NCBI GenBank assembly: GCA_002506105.1
Contig: DAWU01000007.1
Coordinates: forward strand, 8,972-25,250
DNA length: 16,279 nucleotides
DNA from: Methanolinea sp. UBA275
GTDB lineage: Archaea; Halobacteriota; Methanomicrobia; Methanomicrobiales; Methanospirillaceae
Direction of reading: 5' to 3'
The position numbers and the translations under genes were made by a program. The notes beneath the pieces are model-generated. The model worked only from the letters and a program-made list of their open reading frames with translations. It was not told where the DNA came from and did no database searches. How positions within the stretch are numbered: position 1 is the stretch's first letter; each line of letters opens with the position of its first letter. This document shows, piece after piece, positions 13,902 to 16,279 of the stretch.

Positions 13902-14869
13902 GAATCGCTGTCGTAGAGGGTGACGGGATAGGACATGAAGTGATCCCCGTTGCGAGGGATGCCCTTGCAATACTCCACCCGGAAATGGAATTTTTCCCTG
14001 TAGAAGTGGGATACGGCCGATGGGAACGGACAGGGGAGGCCATCACAGATGATACCATACAGGAACTTGCATCGGCTGATGCTATCCTTTTCGGGGCCGT
14101 CACGACACCCCCGGCACCGGAGTACAGGAGCGTTATCGTCCGTATCCGGAAAGAACTCGACCTCTTTGCAAATTTGCGCCCTGTGTGGGGAGAGAATTTT
14201 GACATCCTGCTCGTCCGCGAGAATACGGAGGGGCTGTATTCAGGAGTTGAGAAGATCGAGCAGGATTCGGCCTGCACAGTCCGGTGCATCACAAGGCGGG
14301 GAAGCGAGCGGATCGCGAGGTGTGCCTGTGCATTTGCCAGGTCACGAAAGAACCTCACTATCGGGCATAAAGCGAACGTGCTGAAATCTGATGTATTCTT
14401 CCGTGATATATGCATCGGGGAGGCAAAATCAGCGGATGTATCCTGGAAAGAGAGCTATATCGATGCTCTCTGTCTCGATGTTCTCCAGCACCCTGCGAGG
14501 TATGACGTGATCGTGACCACAAACCTGTTTGGCGACATCCTCTCTGATGTGGCGGCCTTTCTTGCCGGCGGTCTCGGGATGCTACCGAGCGGGAACATCG
14601 GGGATTCGCATGCCCTCTTTGAGCCTGTTCACGGGAGCGCGCCGGATATCGCAGGAAAGAACCTGGCAAACCCCATTGCAGCGCTTCGGAGTGCGGCGAT
14701 GCTACTGGAGCACCGGGCAGGAGATACCGCGGGCGCACGGCAGATCGAGGAGGCAATACAATCGCTTCTTTGCCGTGATGTCAGGACAAGGGATCTTGGT
14801 GGCAGTTACGGGACGCGTGAATTCGGAAACGAGATGCTTGACGAACTTGAAAGGACGATCAGAAGATGA
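13898..14869 (+). CDS. aksF: Homoisocitrate dehydrogenase, AksF
   Basis: AksF oxidatively decarboxylates homoisocitrate and its longer homologues to 2-oxoadipate, 2-oxopimelate and 2-oxosuberate. The 323-residue beta-decarboxylating dehydrogenase shows EGDGIGHEV (7-15), RIRKELDLFANLRP (82-95), RENTEGLYSG (107-116), the catalytic GHKANVLKSD (156-165), NLFGDILSD (209-217) and EPVHGSAPDIAGKNLANP (242-259). The aspartate in SAPDIAG favours NAD over NADP. The start is the GTG at 13898, which overlaps the previous stop as GTGA and follows a GTGGAGGG ribosome binding site. Its translation begins directly with the conserved MRIAVVEGDGIG, so the upstream extension to 13766 is not coding in this frame. 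Isopropylmalate dehydrogenase is the alternative; operon context favours AksF. Confidence 0.9.
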   Translation: MRIAVVEGDGIGHEVIPVARDALAILHPEMEFFPVEVGYGRWERTGEAITDDTIQELASADAILFGAVTTPPAPEYRSVIVRIRKELDLFANLRPVWGENFDILLVRENTEGLYSGVEKIEQDSACTVRCITRRGSERIARCACAFARSRKNLTIGHKANVLKSDVFFRDICIGEAKSADVSWKESYIDALCLDVLQHPARYDVIVTTNLFGDILSDVAAFLAGGLGMLPSGNIGDSHALFEPVHGSAPDIAGKNLANPIAALRSAAMLLEHRAGDTAGARQIEEAIQSLLCRDVRTRDLGGSYGTREFGNEMLDELERTIRR

Positions 14870-14881
14870 ACAACATTTCCG

Positions 14882-14896
14882 GGTATATTTAATACC
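14882..14896 (+). promoter_or_regulatory. TATA region of the receiver gene, inside a perfect dyad
   Basis: GGTAT-ATTTA-ATACC is a perfect 5-base-arm dyad that contains the TATA-like TATATTTAA. The AATACC half is repeated at 14900-14905 (AATACC-ATG-AATACC). Initiation near 14910 would give a very short leader ending at the GAGGA site at 14911-14915. This suggests the gene has its own, possibly regulated, promoter after the coenzyme B operon. Confidence 0.5.
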
Positions 14897-14924
14897 ATGA
14901 ATACCTTAAAGAGGAATACGAATC

Positions 14925-15296
14925 ATGGGTAAAATTCTCGTCGTTGATGACTCCGAGCTCACCCGGTTCCTGCTCTCCAAAATCCTCGTTTCCGGGGGTC
15001 ATGAAGTCGTGGGAGAGGCAGGGGACGGACTCGAAGCCCTCCAGAAAGTAAAAGAGACAGATCCGGATGTCGTAATCCTCGACCTGCTTATGCCAAAGAT
15101 GCGAGGTACCCAGGCACTTGTGGAGATAAGGAAGATCAATCCCCGCATCCATGTGGTGGTGTGTTCAGGCGACCACCAGGAACATACTGTCCGGGATCTG
15201 GTAAAAAAGGGTGCTTCGGGCTTCATTATTAAACCGTTCAAGAAAGACGCAGTCCTTCAGGAGATCGACAGCGTGATGGCCGGGCTCCCTGAGTAA
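14925..15296 (+). CDS. Stand-alone CheY-like response regulator receiver
   Basis: The 123 residues form one receiver domain and nothing else. The acidic pocket is D8-D9, the phosphorylation site is D53 (VVILDLLMP), the switch serine is S81 (VCSGD) and the conserved lysine is K103 (IIKPF), with F100 near it. All catalytic positions are present, so it should accept phosphate from a histidine kinase. No kinase, chemotaxis gene or output domain is in the window, so the partner and output are unknown. GAGGA nine bases upstream is the ribosome binding site. It starts 55 bases after aksF and has its own TATA element, so it is probably a separate unit, although read-through from the operon cannot be excluded. 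Confidence 0.93.
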   Translation: MGKILVVDDSELTRFLLSKILVSGGHEVVGEAGDGLEALQKVKETDPDVVILDLLMPKMRGTQALVEIRKINPRIHVVVCSGDHQEHTVRDLVKKGASGFIIKPFKKDAVLQEIDSVMAGLPE

Positions 15297-15338
15297 TCGC
15301 AGGTTCAGACGCCTCGCGATCAGCCACCATCCCAATCC

Positions 15339-15344
15339 TTTTTT
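15339..15344 (+). terminator. Short T6 run after the receiver gene
   Basis: Six T residues lie 42 bases after the stop codon, preceded by C-rich sequence without a clear hairpin. It is a weak candidate for an archaeal oligo-T terminator. Confidence 0.3.
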
Positions 15345-15354
15345 CCTGGAAGGT

Positions 15355-15384
15355 CATGATCTGACATTAAGTCCGGACATGATC
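15355..15384. repeat. Direct repeat CATGATC x2 upstream of nfo
   Basis: CATGATC occurs at 15355-15361 and 15378-15384, 23 bases apart (about two helical turns). It lies in the short intergenic region where the nfo promoter must be. A TFB or regulator contact is possible, but chance is a real alternative for 7-base repeats. Confidence 0.25.
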
Positions 15385-15393
15385 GCAAAAGAG

Positions 15394-15407
15394 TGTGATT
15401 TTTCACA
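15394..15407 (+). promoter_or_regulatory. Dyad TGTGA-TTTT-TCACA abutting the nfo start codon
   Basis: A perfect 5-base-arm inverted repeat ends on the base before the nfo ATG and occupies the place where a ribosome binding site would be expected. No good Shine-Dalgarno sequence is seen (only AAAGAG further up). The dyad could be an operator or an RNA hairpin that controls translation. Confidence 0.4.
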
Positions 15408-16265
15408 ATGAAGGTCGGCGTGCATATCTCCATTGCCGGGTCAATATCACGTTCGGTCGAACGTGCCAGGGATGCAGGGTGTGATACATTCCAGATATTC
15501 TCCCGGAACCCGAGAGGATGGGCTTTCAAGGATCTTTCCGAAGAGGATGCCGGGCATTTCAGGGAAAATCTCCGTTCAACGGGCTTATCCCCGGTATTCG
15601 ATCACATGCCTTACCTCCCGAATCTTGCCACTCCGAGAGAGGACATGTACGAGAAGTCATGTCAAACACTGACCGAAGAGTTGCTCCGGTGTAATACGCT
15701 CAACATTCCCTATCTTGTCACTCACCTTGGACATCACCTTGGTGACGGCCTGGATAGCGGGAGAAAGCGGGTAATCCAAGCAGTGAACAGGGCTCTTGGG
15801 GATGCACCGAATCATGTCATGCTCCTGCTCGAGAACACTGCAGGGGAAAAGAACGGGGTAGGCAGTTCTTTTGAAGATATCAGAGCGGTCTGGGATGGAA
15901 TCGAACAACCATCCAGGGTCGGCTTCTGTTTTGATACATGCCATGCTTTCGGTGCAGGGTACGAACTTCGGACTCCTGATGGTATCGAGGATACTCTTGC
16001 CAGGCTGGATGAGATGCTTGGCTTTTCGAATATTCACCTGATTCACTTCAATGATTCCCGGGGAACACTCGGGAGCGGGCTCGACCGCCATGAACACATT
16101 GGTCTTGGTGCTATCGGAGAGGATGGTTGTTCCTCGATGCTCCAGAATGAATTCTTCAGATCCCGGCCGCTTATCTGTGAGACCCCTGTTGACGAAAGGC
16201 GTGATGACAGGGGAAATATCGCAAAAGTCAGGGAACTTGCGGGAGGAGCAGCAGGCGGCGAGTAG
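15408..16265 (+). CDS. nfo: Endonuclease IV (AP endonuclease)
   Basis: Endonuclease IV cuts DNA 5' of abasic sites in base-excision repair, using a trinuclear zinc centre. In this 285-residue protein all nine expected metal ligands are visible at the same numbers as in the Escherichia coli enzyme: H66, H106, E142, D176, H179, H213, D226, H228 and E258. Signature blocks are ENTAGEKNGVG, FCFDTCHAFGAGY, and HFNDSRGTLGSG followed by DRHEHIGLGAIG. Length and N-terminus (MKVGVHISIAGS) match the family, which supports this start even though no clear ribosome binding site precedes it. It is a single gene downstream of the receiver and ends within a strong hairpin. No link to the methanogenesis genes is evident. 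Confidence 0.97.
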   Translation: MKVGVHISIAGSISRSVERARDAGCDTFQIFSRNPRGWAFKDLSEEDAGHFRENLRSTGLSPVFDHMPYLPNLATPREDMYEKSCQTLTEELLRCNTLNIPYLVTHLGHHLGDGLDSGRKRVIQAVNRALGDAPNHVMLLLENTAGEKNGVGSSFEDIRAVWDGIEQPSRVGFCFDTCHAFGAGYELRTPDGIEDTLARLDEMLGFSNIHLIHFNDSRGTLGSGLDRHEHIGLGAIGEDGCSSMLQNEFFRSRPLICETPVDERRDDRGNIAKVRELAGGAAGGE

Positions 16266-16276
16266 CCGCCTGCTGC
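16248..16276 (+). terminator. Strong 12-bp hairpin spanning the nfo stop codon
   Basis: GCAGCAGGCGGC (16248-16259) and GCCGCCTGCTGC (16265-16276) are perfect complements around a 5-base GAGTA loop. The TAG stop is made of the last two loop bases and the first base of the right arm. The last codons (Ala-Ala-Gly-Gly-Glu) therefore encode one arm. A terminator or mRNA-stabilising hairpin is likely, but the window ends 3 bases later so a T-tract cannot be checked. Confidence 0.7.
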
Positions 16277-16279
16277 GGG

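Noticed and set aside
10290..14869. aks genes read as a leucine (isopropylmalate) or lysine pathway
   Set aside because: AksA lacks the LeuA regulatory domain, the small hydro-lyase subunit has the homoaconitase YLRT loop, and no lysW or leucine-specific gene is present.

Overview
This window comes from a hydrogenotrophic methanogenic archaeon, most likely of the order Methanomicrobiales. The evidence is a heterodisulfide reductase set (hdrABC) with an mvhD-type subunit, formylmethanofuran-dehydrogenase-type ferredoxins, formylmethanofuran:H4MPT formyltransferase (ftr), a probable methanogenesis marker protein and a coenzyme B side-chain pathway. TATA-type promoters, oligo-T terminators and GGAGGTGA-type ribosome binding sites fit an archaeon. 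The species cannot be named from the sequence. No tRNA, rRNA, CRISPR array, insertion sequence or other sign of recent transfer was seen.

Region 1 (1-5574, minus strand) is a tight operon read right to left: fwdG-like ferredoxin, fwdF-like eight-cluster polyferredoxin, hdrC, hdrB, hdrA, mvhD. Together these encode most of the iron-sulfur wiring of the Hdr-Mvh-Fwd electron-bifurcating supercomplex. It links heterodisulfide (CoM-S-S-CoB) reduction to the first, ferredoxin-dependent CO2 reduction. The catalytic fwd subunits and the electron-donating hydrogenase or formate dehydrogenase are not in the window. HdrA carries an unusual Lys/Ala/Pro-rich N-terminal tail.

Region 2 (5575-6006) is a 432-base divergent control region with TATA-like elements for both directions, a tandem 10-bp repeat and several perfect dyads. 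It drives ftr (6007-6891, plus strand), the second step of CO2 reduction, which ends in an oligo-T terminator.

Region 3 (about 6934-14869, plus strand) is the most interesting part. A TATA box and structured leader (with a possible small ORF) precede eight genes joined by short gaps or overlapping start/stop codons: a probable methanogenesis marker 11 protein, a radical SAM protein, a truncated IorA-like thiamine-diphosphate (TPP) enzyme, aksA (homocitrate synthase), aksD and aksE (homoaconitase subunits), an unrecognised 267-residue protein, and aksF (homoisocitrate dehydrogenase). The aks genes make 2-oxosuberate for the 7-mercaptoheptanoyl chain of coenzyme B. The steps after 2-oxosuberate (decarboxylation to 7-oxoheptanoate, then thiol formation) lack generally accepted genes as far as I know. 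The co-transcribed TPP enzyme, radical SAM protein and unknown protein are therefore good candidates. The product, coenzyme B, is the thiol regenerated by the HdrABC encoded at the other end of the window.

Region 4 (14870-16279) holds a stand-alone CheY-like receiver with its own promoter and endonuclease IV (nfo), which ends in a strong hairpin spanning its stop codon.
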